Source of the DNA: CBDFGQ01 sp965247295
GTDB taxonomy: Bacteria; Chloroflexota; Dehalococcoidia; Lucifugimonadales; JAGWBF01
NCBI GenBank assembly: GCA_965247295.1
Contig: CBDFGQ010000006.1
Coordinates: 1 to 64,000, forward strand
DNA: 64,000 bases
Reading direction: 5' to 3'
A program made the position numbers and the translations under genes. The notes beneath the pieces were generated by a model. It did no database searches. It was not told the DNA's origin and saw only the letters and a list, made by a program, of their open reading frames with translations. Shown here piece by piece: positions 40,428 through 49,144 of the stretch (positions are counted from its first letter, which is position 1; each line of letters starts with the position of its first letter).

Positions 40428-41321
40428 ATGAGTTCCCCCATCGGCTTCGTCGGCCTGGGCATCATGGGGAAGCCCATGGCCAAAAATCTGCTCAAGGCTG
40501 GCTACTCCCTATCGGTCCACAACAGAAGCAGAGGGGCCGTGGAAGAGTTAGAGAGGGAAGGGGCCTACGCGGCCTCCTCAGGTAGGGAGGTCGCCCAAAG
40601 GAGCGAGATAGTCGTCACCATGCTTCCAGACTCCGCCGACTCGGAGGCCGCGATACTTGGCGAGGGGGGTGTTCTTGAAGGTGCGGGGGATGGGTCCGTC
40701 ATCATCGACATGAGCTCCATAGCCCCCCTGGTATCCCAAAAGATAGCCTCGAAGGCGGCCGGGGTCAAGGCGGAGATGCTGGACGCCCCAGTCAGCGGAG
40801 GCGAGCCGGGGGCCATCGCGGGTACCCTGGCGATCATGGTGGGAGGCAAGCCGGATGTTTTCGACCGATGCCTGCCTGTCCTGAGCGTCATGGGGAGGAG
40901 CGTGGTGAGGGTCGGTGATGTGGGGGCCGGCAACTTCGTCAAGCTGGCCAACCAGATCATGGTGGCGGCGAACATCGAAGCCATAGGGGAGGCCTTTGCC
41001 CTGGCCCAGAAGGCGGGGATAGACCCGGAGCTAGTGTTCCAGGCCGTCAGGGGTGGCCTGGCGGGCAGCAACGCGCTGGAGGCCAAGGCGCCCATGATCA
41101 TGGGTCGCAACTTCGCACCCGGGTTCCGCATACGGCTGCACCAGAAGGACCTGCACAACGCCCTGCTCACAGGCAAGGACCTGGGAGTGCCCCTGCCCGT
41201 TACCGGCCTGGTCCAGCAGATGCTGGGCGCCCTGATCAACAAGGGCAAGGGGGACCATGACCACTCCGCGATCGTTAACTTCGTCGAGGACCTGGCCGAC
41301 GTGGAGATCAGGAAGGACTAG
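40428..41321 (+). CDS. Beta-hydroxyacid dehydrogenase (2-hydroxy-3-oxopropionate reductase-like)
   Basis: This 297-residue NAD(P)-binding protein opens with GFVGLGIMGKPMAKNLLKAG, the GxGxxG plus family signature. VVTMLPDSADSEAAILGEGG, DAPVSGGEPGAIAGTLAIMV (substrate-binding SGG), VGAGNFVKLANQIMVAANIE (catalytic Lys in GNxxKLxNQ) and a helical C-terminal domain follow. It fits tartronate-semialdehyde or 3-hydroxyisobutyrate-type reductases; the Lys and GN motif are intact. sucC starts 39 nt downstream, suggesting shared transcription. The true substrate remains open. Confidence 0.9.
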   Translation: MSSPIGFVGLGIMGKPMAKNLLKAGYSLSVHNRSRGAVEELEREGAYAASSGREVAQRSEIVVTMLPDSADSEAAILGEGGVLEGAGDGSVIIDMSSIAPLVSQKIASKAAGVKAEMLDAPVSGGEPGAIAGTLAIMVGGKPDVFDRCLPVLSVMGRSVVRVGDVGAGNFVKLANQIMVAANIEAIGEAFALAQKAGIDPELVFQAVRGGLAGSNALEAKAPMIMGRNFAPGFRIRLHQKDLHNALLTGKDLGVPLPVTGLVQQMLGALINKGKGDHDHSAIVNFVEDLADVEIRKD

Positions 41322-41360
41322 GACCGGCGCCGGGTCGACATACACCGCTAAGGACACCCC

Positions 41361-42518
41361 TTGAAGGTCCACGAATATCAGGCCAAGTCCATTTTCGCCC
41401 GGTACGGCGTCCCCGTACCAAGGGGTGGTGTGGCCTCGACCCCGGCTGAGGCAAAGGAGATTGCCGGGGGGCTGGGTGGACGGGCGGTAATCAAGGCCCA
41501 GATTCACGCGGGTGGCCGGGGTCTGGCTGGAGGCATTAAGCTGGTCGGTGCGGCTAAGGAGGCGGAGGAAGCCGCCGCCTCAATGCTCGGCAGCCGCCTG
41601 GTTACGGCACAAACGGGACCGCAGGGAGCGCCGGTGAGGGTGGTCATGGTGGAGGAGGTGGCCGAGATCGCCAGAGAGCTTTACCTGGGTCTGACGGTGG
41701 ACAGGGCCTATAGAGGTCTGGTGATGATCGCCAGCGAGTCCGGCGGCATGGACATAGAAGAGGTGGCCGCTCGGGACCCCGAAAGGATATTCAAGGAGCC
41801 CATAGACCCGCTCGTTGGGTTCCACCCATTTCAGGGGCGCAGGCTGTCACGTGCCCTGAACCTTGAACCCGAACTGGTGAGGCCGGCCGCCAGTCTCATG
41901 GGCACCTTGTACAGGATCTACACCGACCTAGATTGCTCCCTGGCAGAGATAAACCCCCTGGCCGTCACCCAGGACAATCGGCTTATCGCCGTGGACGCCA
42001 AGCTGAGCTTCGATGACGATTCCCTGTTCCGCCACCCGGACCTGCGAGAGCTGCGGGACTCCGAACAGGAGGACCCCTTCGAGGCCCAGGCCCACGAGTA
42101 CGGCATCTCCTACGTGAAGCTGGATGGCGAGGTGGGGTGTTTGGTGAACGGCGCCGGACTCGCCATGGCTACCATGGACGTGATCAAGGGCACGGGGGCC
42201 AGTCCCGCCAATTTCTTGGACGTGGGAGGCGGTGCCAGCGAGGAGAAGGTGGCCCAGGCCTTCAGCATCATGCTCTCAGACCCCCAGGTGAAGCGGGTGC
42301 TGGTCAACGTATTCGGTGGGATACTGCGCTGCGACATCGCCGCAAGAGGCATCGTAATGGCCTGCAAGGAGAAGGGCACGGACATCCCCATACTGGTGCG
42401 GATGATGGGCACCAACGTGGAGGAAGGGAAAGCGGTCCTTGGGGAGTCGGGACTGAACGTGACCTTCGCCGACTCCTTATCCGAGGTAGCCCAAATGATG
42501 CGCGCTTCGGTATCCTAG
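41361..42518 (+). CDS. sucC: Succinate-CoA ligase subunit beta
   Basis: A TTG start at 41361 gives 385 residues: KVHEYQAKSIFARYGVPVPR, the ATP-grasp lid VIKAQIHAGGRGLAGGIKLV, metal-binding CSLAEINPLAVTQDNRLIAV, and the C-terminal CoA-ligase fold (GLAMATMDVIKGTGASPANF, LVNVFGGILRCDIAARGIVM). It forms the alpha-beta enzyme with SucD, making ATP or GTP from succinyl-CoA in the TCA cycle. sucD follows after 31 nt. The pair is probably co-transcribed with the upstream dehydrogenase. Confidence 0.96.
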   Translation: MKVHEYQAKSIFARYGVPVPRGGVASTPAEAKEIAGGLGGRAVIKAQIHAGGRGLAGGIKLVGAAKEAEEAAASMLGSRLVTAQTGPQGAPVRVVMVEEVAEIARELYLGLTVDRAYRGLVMIASESGGMDIEEVAARDPERIFKEPIDPLVGFHPFQGRRLSRALNLEPELVRPAASLMGTLYRIYTDLDCSLAEINPLAVTQDNRLIAVDAKLSFDDDSLFRHPDLRELRDSEQEDPFEAQAHEYGISYVKLDGEVGCLVNGAGLAMATMDVIKGTGASPANFLDVGGGASEEKVAQAFSIMLSDPQVKRVLVNVFGGILRCDIAARGIVMACKEKGTDIPILVRMMGTNVEEGKAVLGESGLNVTFADSLSEVAQMMRASVS

Positions 42519-42549
42519 CCCGATAATACTGCACCTACGGGAGAGCGGA

Positions 42550-43440
42550 TTGGCCATTCTGGTTCGCGAGAACACGAGGGTGGTGGTACAGGGCATAACC
42601 GGGAGCGAGGGAAGCTTTCACGCCAGTCAGTGTATGGCCTACGGCACCAAGGTCGTGGCAGGGGTGACGCCCGGGCGGGGAGGCCAGCTTTTCGAGGGTA
42701 CGGTACCCATCTATGACTCCATGGAGCAGGCGGTAAAGGAGACCCACGCGGACACGTCCCTGATATTCGTGCCCGCCGCCTTCGCCACCGATGCCATACT
42801 CGAGGCCGCCGACTCGGGAGTAAAACTCATCGTGTGCATCACCGAAGGGGTGCCGGTGCTGGACATGGTGAGGGTCATACCCTACCTGGAAAGCCGGGAC
42901 GTGAGACTCATCGGCCCCAACTGCCCCGGCCTAATTTCACCGGGAGCAAGCTGCAAGATAGGGATTATGCCTGGACGCATTCACCTGCCGGGCAGGACGG
43001 GCGTGGTCTCCAGGAGCGGGACCCTGACCTACGAGGCCGTGTCCCAGCTTACCGGGCTGGGAATAGGCCAGTCCACCTGCGTGGGCATAGGCGGTGACTC
43101 TCTGATAAGCACCAGCTTCGTGGACATATTGCGCCTCTTTGGGGAGGACACCGAGACGGACCTGGTAGTGCTAATCGGGGAGATCGGGGGCACCATGGAA
43201 CAGGAAGCGGCGGACTTCATACAGCGGGACTTCCACAAACCCGTGGCCGCGCTCATAGCGGGGGCCACCGCACCCCCGGGGAAGCGCATGGGCCACGCCG
43301 GCGCCATCATTACCGGGGCCTCGGCCACGGCTGAGGCGAAAACCCAGTCCCTGAAAAAGGCCGGCGCCCATATCATTCCCTCACCGGCGGAGATCGGCTC
43401 AATTGTTCATTCACTGCAAGGGTCCGCGTCAAATTGTTGA
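42550..43440 (+). CDS. sucD: Succinate-CoA ligase subunit alpha
   Basis: A TTG start gives 296 residues: AILVRENTRVVVQGITGSEG, the CoA-binding Rossmann part VTPGRGGQLFEGTVPIYDSM, the conserved GPNCPGLISPGASCKIGIMP, and the active-site phosphohistidine in PPGKRMGHAGAIITGASATA (near residue 247). It works with SucC, encoded just upstream. Length and motifs are complete. Confidence 0.96.
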   Translation: MAILVRENTRVVVQGITGSEGSFHASQCMAYGTKVVAGVTPGRGGQLFEGTVPIYDSMEQAVKETHADTSLIFVPAAFATDAILEAADSGVKLIVCITEGVPVLDMVRVIPYLESRDVRLIGPNCPGLISPGASCKIGIMPGRIHLPGRTGVVSRSGTLTYEAVSQLTGLGIGQSTCVGIGGDSLISTSFVDILRLFGEDTETDLVVLIGEIGGTMEQEAADFIQRDFHKPVAALIAGATAPPGKRMGHAGAIITGASATAEAKTQSLKKAGAHIIPSPAEIGSIVHSLQGSASNC

Positions 43441-43448
43441 GGTGTTGG

Positions 43449-43477
43449 TGGACACCCATAATTAACGTACCTATAAT
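43449..43477 (+). promoter_or_regulatory. Near-consensus promoter of the pheS operon
   Basis: TGGACA (43449) and a perfect TATAAT (43472) are 17 nt apart. Initiation near 43484 excludes the frame's first ATG at 43480 as the pheS start and supports the ATG at 43540. Confidence 0.75.
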
Positions 43478-43539
43478 TAATGGTCGGTGCGGGGAAGAGG
43501 GACAGAACGCAATATCATGAGACTGGTCACGTTTCGCCT

Positions 43540-44637
43540 ATGGAGCCAGATTCAACAACCGGGCTAATTGACGAACTGCAGGCGTCGGCGCTGGAGGAGC
43601 TGGTAGGGCTGGACACCCTCGAGGCCCTTGAGGGGTGGCGGGTCTCGTACATGGGCCGACGGGGGCGGCTGACCGTTATACTGCGGACCATTGGCGAGTT
43701 GCCTCCCGCCGAGCGCCGCACCGTGGGTTCCCTGGGCAACCGGACCAAGGCCCTTCTGGAAGAGCGCCTGGAGGAGAGGCAGCGGGCCCTCAAAGAGGCC
43801 GAGTTAGGCAAGATCGCCCAGGATGAGCGCATCGATGTGACCCTCCCGGGACGGCCCATCGCTGCGGGGAGGCTGCACCCCACCACCCAGATCGTTCGAG
43901 AGATATGCGGCGCCTTCGTGGCCATGGGGTTTCAGATCGTAGAGGGCCCCGAGGTGGAGTGCGACAAGTACAACTTCGAGATGCTGAACATCCCCAGGGA
44001 CCACCCGGCCCGGGACATGTGGAACAGCCTGTGGATAGACCATCCCGGGCCACAGCGATCGGACAACCAGGAAGGCGCATACTCTATGCTCCTGCGCACC
44101 CACACCTCTCCCATGCAGGTCCGGGTCATGGAGCGCACGCGACCCCCCGTTCGGGTGATCGTCCCCGGCAAATGCTACCGGTACGAGGCCACCGACGCCA
44201 CCCACGAGTGGCACTTCTACCAGGTGGAAGGGCTGGCGGTGGACGAAGGGATAACCTTCGCCGACCTGAAGGGCACCCTATACGAGTTCGCCAGGCGGAT
44301 GTTCGGCGCGGAGCGCAGGGTGCGCTTCCGGTGCGACTACTTCCCCTTCGTGGAGCCCGGAGTGGACATGTCCATAGACTGCTTTGCCTGCCAGGGCCGG
44401 GGCTCGGTATCTAGACCCGGTGAAGGATGCCGGATCTGCAAGGATACGGGCTGGATCGAGATAATGGGGGCGGGCATGGTGCATCCCCGGGTGCTGGAGG
44501 GCGTGGGCTACGACCCCAGCGTTTACACCGGCTTCGCCTTCGGGATGGGCCCGGAGCGAATCGCCATGCTCAAGTACGGCATCGACGACATACGCCTGTT
44601 CTACTCCAACGACCTGAGGTTTCTGAGGCAGTTCTGA
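43540..44637 (+). CDS. pheS: Phenylalanine-tRNA ligase alpha subunit with a cysteine-rich insertion
   Basis: With the ATG at 43540 the product has 365 residues: an N-terminal coiled-coil region (ALLEERLEERQRALKEAELG), then the class II core, HPTTQIVREICGAFVAMGFQ, EVECDKYNFEMLNIPRDHPA, LLRTHTSPMQVRVM (motif 2 region) and a final GFAFGMGPERIAMLKYGIDD (motif 3). Before motif 3 lies an insertion with CFACQGRGSVSRPGEGCRIC (residues ~281-300), two CxxC pairs that likely bind zinc. This is found in only some bacterial PheS. It charges tRNA-Phe together with PheT, 26 nt downstream. It heads the operon. Confidence 0.95.
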   Translation: MEPDSTTGLIDELQASALEELVGLDTLEALEGWRVSYMGRRGRLTVILRTIGELPPAERRTVGSLGNRTKALLEERLEERQRALKEAELGKIAQDERIDVTLPGRPIAAGRLHPTTQIVREICGAFVAMGFQIVEGPEVECDKYNFEMLNIPRDHPARDMWNSLWIDHPGPQRSDNQEGAYSMLLRTHTSPMQVRVMERTRPPVRVIVPGKCYRYEATDATHEWHFYQVEGLAVDEGITFADLKGTLYEFARRMFGAERRVRFRCDYFPFVEPGVDMSIDCFACQGRGSVSRPGEGCRICKDTGWIEIMGAGMVHPRVLEGVGYDPSVYTGFAFGMGPERIAMLKYGIDDIRLFYSNDLRFLRQF

Positions 44638-44663
44638 AACGGATTTAAGGGATTGGAAACCCC

Positions 44664-47108
44664 ATGAAAGTCCCCCTTTCTTGGCTCAAGGAGTACGTGG
44701 ATATACGGGTGCCGGTGGAGGAGCTGGCGCACCGTATCACCATGGCCGGCACCGAGGTGGCGGAGGTGGCCACCATCGGCGGCTGGAAGAACTGCTTCGT
44801 GGGCCAGGTGGACAGCGTGGAGGCCCACCCCAACGCCGACCGGCTTACCCTGTGTACCATCGACATTGGCAGCGAGCGAATGCAGGTGGTGTGCGGCGCC
44901 CCCAACGTGGCGGAGAAGCAGAAGGTCGCCTTCGCCAAGGTCGGCGCCGAGCTCTTCAGCACCCACAGCGGCAAGATCGAGCCCCTGAAGGCTGCCCGCA
45001 TCCGGGGTGTGGTGTCCGAGGGCATGATCTGCTCGGAGATCGAGCTGGGCATCGGAGACGACCACAGCGGAATCGTGGTGCTTCCGGAGGGCGCTCCGGT
45101 GGGCATGCACCTCTCCGACTACATGGGAGACCAGGTCCTGGACCTGGAGGTGACCCCAAACCGCCCAGACTGCCTGTCCCTGCTGGGCATAGCCCACGAA
45201 GTGGCTGCCCTCACTGGTGCCAGTGTAAGGGAGCCCGACTGCTCTTACCCGGAAGAGGGCGACCCCATAGGTACATTGACCTCCGTAGAGATCGAGGACC
45301 CCGACCTCTGTTACAGGTACACCGCCAGCCTGATTACGGGGGTCCAGGTCGGGCCGTCGCCCCGCTGGCTCCAGGACAGGTTGCTCAAGATGGGCTCGCG
45401 CCCCATCAACAACGTGGTCGATATCACCAACTACGTGATGCTGGAGTACGGCCAACCCCTGCACGCCTTCGACTTCCACGCCCTGAAGGGCGGCAGGATA
45501 ATCGTACGCCGGGCCAGGCCAGGAGAGGTGCTGGCGGGCCTGGATGGAGTTGAGCGTAAGCTTTCACCCTCCATGCTGGCCATCGCCGACGCCGAGGACC
45601 CCGTCGCCCTGGGGGGCATAATTGGCGGCGCGGATACAGAGATGACGGAGAGGACGACCGCCGTCCTGCTGGAGTCGGCCAACTTCAATCCCGTCAACAA
45701 CCGGCGCACCGCCCAGGCATCGGGGCTCTCTACCGAGGCATCCATCCGTTTCGAAAAGGGCCTTCGGAGGGAGATGGCGCCCATAGGGCTCCGTCGCGCT
45801 ACCCAGCTCATCTGTCAGATCGCCGGGGGGACCGCCGCCAAGGGCATCCTGGACGTCTTCCCCACAAGGGACGCGTACTCTGCTCCCGTCCTCACGCTCA
45901 CGATGGAGCGCCTGCAAAAGGTACTGGGAATTGCATTTCCCGTTCAAAAAGTGGAGCAGGTACTTACCTCTCTGGGATTCTCGTGCCGGCCGGAGGGGGC
46001 TACCGATCAGGGCAAGGGAGCCTTCCTCAGTGTTAGGGCGCCCGACTGGCGCAGCGACATCAACATAGAGGATGACCTGGTGGAGGAGGTCGCCCGGCTG
46101 GTGGGCTATGACGAGATACCCACAACCATGCTGTCAACTTCCATACCTCAGCACCTGCCCCAACCCCTGGAGGAGCTGAGGGACCGGGTCAAGGACCTCC
46201 TGGTGGACTGCGGTATGCAGGAGGTCATCACCTACCCGCTGACCAGCTTGGAGGAGCTCGAGAACGCGAAGGCCCTGGACGGGATGGCCGGGCCACTAAA
46301 GCTGACCAACCCGCTGAACTCCCAGCAGCAGTACCTGCGCACTACCCTCCGTAGCAGCCTCCTGTCTACTCTGGCAGCCAACCGGCTCCACGAACATGGG
46401 CCCGTGGCCATATTCGAGTCGGGGCGAATATACCTGCCCACCGACGGGGACTTGCCAGAAGAGCGGGAGGTGGTGTGCGGGGTGTTTTCGGGACCCCGGT
46501 GGGAGGCCCACTGGCTCTCGGGAGAAGGAGAGTTGGGCTTCTACGACGCCAAAGGCGTCGTAGAAAAGCTGTTGGAGAGGCTGGGAGTCACGACCACCTT
46601 CGATCCGGCCCAGGAGCCCGCGCTGCACCCAGGGAAAGGCGCCCTCATAGTGGCCGGCGATGCGCGGCTGGGCCTAGTGGGAGAGGTGCACCCGGGGTTG
46701 TTGGAGAGATTTGGCATAGAAGGTGGGCCGGTGGCCATCTTTGAGCTGGACGTAGAGGGCCTGCTTAAGGTCACACCCGAAGGAGTTCAGCGCCCCCGGC
46801 CTCTAGTCCGTTTCCCCAGCGCCACAAGGGACCTGTCCATTCTGGTTGACCGAACCGTGCCCGCAGCCAGGATCCAGGAGATTATTGTGAGCCCACCCCT
46901 GGTGGCCAGAGCCATCCTTTTTGACGTTTACAGCGGAGAGCACGTCTCGGAGGGCAAGCGCTCTCTGGCCTACCACATCGACTTTCAGGCCCCGGACAGG
47001 ACCCTCACGACGGAGGAGGTTAACCGGGCCTTTCAGGGGATCCTGGGTTCCCTTGAGCGAGAGGTAGGGGCGGAACTACGGCAGCAGACAGAGAGCCAAA
47101 CTCAGTGA
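44664..47108 (+). CDS. pheT: Phenylalanine-tRNA ligase beta subunit
   Basis: This 814-residue, full-length protein starts at an ATG 26 nt after pheS. Domains in order: the N-terminal KVPLSWLKEYVDIRVPVEEL, the EMAP-II-like tRNA-binding domain (VDSVEAHPNADRLTLCTIDI), the B3/B4 editing domain, B5, the catalytic-like core (TLRSSLLSTLAANRLHEHGP), and the C-terminal anticodon-binding FDX-ACB domain (PLVRFPSATRDLSILVDRTV). It edits mischarged Tyr-tRNA-Phe and forms the alpha2-beta2 enzyme. MNT/HEPN genes and moeA follow in the same direction. Confidence 0.97.
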   Translation: MKVPLSWLKEYVDIRVPVEELAHRITMAGTEVAEVATIGGWKNCFVGQVDSVEAHPNADRLTLCTIDIGSERMQVVCGAPNVAEKQKVAFAKVGAELFSTHSGKIEPLKAARIRGVVSEGMICSEIELGIGDDHSGIVVLPEGAPVGMHLSDYMGDQVLDLEVTPNRPDCLSLLGIAHEVAALTGASVREPDCSYPEEGDPIGTLTSVEIEDPDLCYRYTASLITGVQVGPSPRWLQDRLLKMGSRPINNVVDITNYVMLEYGQPLHAFDFHALKGGRIIVRRARPGEVLAGLDGVERKLSPSMLAIADAEDPVALGGIIGGADTEMTERTTAVLLESANFNPVNNRRTAQASGLSTEASIRFEKGLRREMAPIGLRRATQLICQIAGGTAAKGILDVFPTRDAYSAPVLTLTMERLQKVLGIAFPVQKVEQVLTSLGFSCRPEGATDQGKGAFLSVRAPDWRSDINIEDDLVEEVARLVGYDEIPTTMLSTSIPQHLPQPLEELRDRVKDLLVDCGMQEVITYPLTSLEELENAKALDGMAGPLKLTNPLNSQQQYLRTTLRSSLLSTLAANRLHEHGPVAIFESGRIYLPTDGDLPEEREVVCGVFSGPRWEAHWLSGEGELGFYDAKGVVEKLLERLGVTTTFDPAQEPALHPGKGALIVAGDARLGLVGEVHPGLLERFGIEGGPVAIFELDVEGLLKVTPEGVQRPRPLVRFPSATRDLSILVDRTVPAARIQEIIVSPPLVARAILFDVYSGEHVSEGKRSLAYHIDFQAPDRTLTTEEVNRAFQGILGSLEREVGAELRQQTESQTQ

Positions 47109-47124
47109 CTGGGCCCGCACAGTG

Positions 47125-47433
47125 ATGGAGCCAGAGTACGATCGTATTGTCAAGGACTTGCTCCCCTACGATCCGGAGCGGATCATCCTCTTTGGATCCG
47201 CCGCCAGGGGCGATGCCGACGCGTACAGCGACATAGACGTGATAGTTATCAAACGTACGCAGACCCGCTTTGTCCAGCGCCTGGTGGAGGCCGGTGGATA
47301 CCTAACCCATCCCGGGCACGTTGACGTGTTTGTGTACACTCCCGAGGAGCTGGATGTTATGATTGCCGAGGAGAATCCCTTTATCCAGTACGCCCTGAGG
47401 GACGGAAAAATCATCTATGAAAAACCCCGGTGA
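47125..47433 (+). CDS. MNT-type minimal nucleotidyltransferase
   Basis: This 102-residue protein (ATG at 47125; a GTG one codon earlier is possible) has the classical nucleotidyltransferase motif GSAARGDADAYSDIDVIVI. That is GSx10DxD with both metal-binding Asp, and the third acidic residue is likely in HPGHVDVFVYT. The HEPN-domain gene overlaps its end by 17 nt. Such MNT/HEPN pairs are mostly toxin-antitoxin systems in which the MNT part adenylates the HEPN toxin; others have unclear roles. Its place between pheT and moeA is unusual. Confidence 0.85.
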   Translation: MEPEYDRIVKDLLPYDPERIILFGSAARGDADAYSDIDVIVIKRTQTRFVQRLVEAGGYLTHPGHVDVFVYTPEELDVMIAEENPFIQYALRDGKIIYEKPR

Positions 47434-47824
47434 GGCGTTCCGCCGGTGGCTGGCGCAGGCAGAGCACCAGCTAGAAGTCACTGGCGACCTCCTTGGACTG
47501 GGCCACTGGTCTGATGTATGCTTCATGGCGGAGCAGACGGCACAAACGGCCCTGAAGGCCTATCATTACGGGAAAGGACAAATGATTGTGCTTGTCCACT
47601 CCATCCAGGAGCTGGCCCTCCAGTGTGTGAGCTTCGACGAGGCTTTTGGGAGGGTGGCCGAGTGGGGCAAGGTCCTGGACAGGTACTATATCCCGACCCG
47701 ATATCCTGATGCCCTGGCTCCACCGGCCGTACCATACAGGTCATTTACTCAGGGCGACGCTGAACAGGCCCACGGGTTCGCTAATGATATCGTGGGACTA
47801 GTTAAGGCCCAGTCTGGGCAATAA
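47417..47824 (+). CDS. HEPN-domain protein paired with the MNT protein
   Basis: This 135-residue helical protein starts inside the MNT gene. Helix 1 FRRWLAQAEHQLEVTGDLLG, helix 2 CFMAEQTAQTALKAYHYGKG, ELALQCVSFDEAF and the late signature LDRYYIPTRYPDALAP with a final amphipathic helix fit the HEPN family. The catalytic Rx4-6H of HEPN ribonucleases is not seen in the last helices. The Rx6H in helix 1 is in the wrong place. It may therefore be a non-toxic member, as in kanamycin-nucleotidyltransferase-like pairs. It would bind its MNT partner. Confidence 0.82.
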   Translation: MKNPGEAFRRWLAQAEHQLEVTGDLLGLGHWSDVCFMAEQTAQTALKAYHYGKGQMIVLVHSIQELALQCVSFDEAFGRVAEWGKVLDRYYIPTRYPDALAPPAVPYRSFTQGDAEQAHGFANDIVGLVKAQSGQ

Positions 47825-47848
47825 AGTTAGCGGCAAAGGAACATAGTG

Positions 47849-49144
47849 ATGGTCATTTCCAAGGGACACAGACACGCCGATATGCTCAGCGTAGAAGAGG
47901 CCTACGACAGGATCATGGCCTACTTCAACAGGCTAGAACCAGAAGAGAAGCCGGTTCTTGAGGCCCTGGGCCAGGTGCTGGCTGAGGACGTCGCATCAGC
48001 CTTCGACCTGCCCCATCTGGACAACTCGGCGATGGATGGCTATGCTCTGCAGCACCGGGGCATCGCCGGCGCCAGCCCCAGTTCACCGAAGCTGCTACGG
48101 GTTATCGGGCAGATAGCGGCGGGGCAGGTTCCAACCAGGGAGGTCATGGAAGGCAGCGCCATGAGGATCATGACCGGCGCTCCCTTACCGGGTGGGGCCG
48201 ACACTATCGTGCCCTTCGAGGAGACCGATGAGGTAGAGAGGAAGGCCAGGGGTCTGGATCTCGGTGAAATCGCGGTTCTCCAGCCGGTGCCCCGGGGCTC
48301 CCACGTACGCCCCGCAGGGGAGGACGTGCGTAAAGGGGACGTGGTACTTAAGGCGGGCACCGTCCTTCGACCCTCGGAAATCGGGGTCCTGGCGTCCATG
48401 GGCGTCGGAACAGTAAAAGTCACTCGGCGTCCCTTGGTGGCCATCCTGGCCACTGGCGACGAGCTCCTCGAGTTGGGGGAACCTGTAAAGGCGGGGAGTA
48501 TCTACGACAGCAACAGCTACAGCACGGCCGCATCGGTCCTTAGATACGGCGGCATCCCCCAGGTCCTGGGTATCGCCAGAGACAACCTAGAGGATATGAA
48601 TCGCAAGTTATCTCTGGGGATGGCTTCGGACCTCCTTATTACGTCGGCTGGCGTTTCAAAGGGCGACTACGATATCGTTAAAGACGTACTGAATGAGCGG
48701 GGTGAAATCAGCTTCTGGTCCGTTCGGATGCGGCCGGCCAAGCCCCTGGCCTTTGGAGTGATCAACGGCCCTGGGGGGAAACCTGTGCCCCACCTCGGCC
48801 TTCCGGGGAACCCGGTGAGCGCCATGGTCGCATTCGAAGAGTTCGCTCGCCCGGCGATACTAAGGATGCTGGGCAAGAGCCAGCTAGCCAAGCCACAGGT
48901 CGAAGCGGTGCTGGAGGGTCCCATTCGCAACGTGGACGGACGTCGGGTATTTGCAAGGGTTGAGGTGACCAGAAGGGACGGCACCTACTACGCCAACCCA
49001 ACGGGGCCCCAGGGCTCCAACATCCTCACCTCGATGTCCAAGGCCAACGGCCTGGCAATATGCCCAGAGGACGTGCCGGTGATGGAGGCCGGCGAGAGGG
49101 TAACGGTCAAAATGCTGGACTGGAATGAAGAGGTGCAAATTTGA
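47849..49144 (+). CDS. moeA: Molybdopterin molybdenumtransferase MoeA
   Basis: This protein has 431 residues (ATG at 47849; a GTG precedes it). The MoeA N-terminal region has LSVEEAYDRIMAYFNRLEPE and the strongly conserved LPHLDNSAMDGYALQHRG. MRIMTGAPLPGGADTIVPFE follows. The MoCF-binding domain has VAILATGDELLELGEPVKAG, DSNSYSTAA, TSAGVSKGDYDIVKDVL and LGLPGNPVSAMVAFEEFARP, and a C-terminal domain ends the protein. MoeA inserts molybdate into adenylated molybdopterin. The window also encodes CoxS/CoxM-type subunits that need this cofactor. The next gene overlaps its stop by 4 nt (TTGA). Confidence 0.96.
   Translation: MVISKGHRHADMLSVEEAYDRIMAYFNRLEPEEKPVLEALGQVLAEDVASAFDLPHLDNSAMDGYALQHRGIAGASPSSPKLLRVIGQIAAGQVPTREVMEGSAMRIMTGAPLPGGADTIVPFEETDEVERKARGLDLGEIAVLQPVPRGSHVRPAGEDVRKGDVVLKAGTVLRPSEIGVLASMGVGTVKVTRRPLVAILATGDELLELGEPVKAGSIYDSNSYSTAASVLRYGGIPQVLGIARDNLEDMNRKLSLGMASDLLITSAGVSKGDYDIVKDVLNERGEISFWSVRMRPAKPLAFGVINGPGGKPVPHLGLPGNPVSAMVAFEEFARPAILRMLGKSQLAKPQVEAVLEGPIRNVDGRRVFARVEVTRRDGTYYANPTGPQGSNILTSMSKANGLAICPEDVPVMEAGERVTVKMLDWNEEVQI

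Noticed and set aside
47125..47824. MNT/HEPN as an ordinary toxin-antitoxin defence module
   Set aside because: The HEPN protein lacks a well-placed Rx4-6H motif and the genes sit inside a housekeeping operon, so a classical toxin role is not supported.
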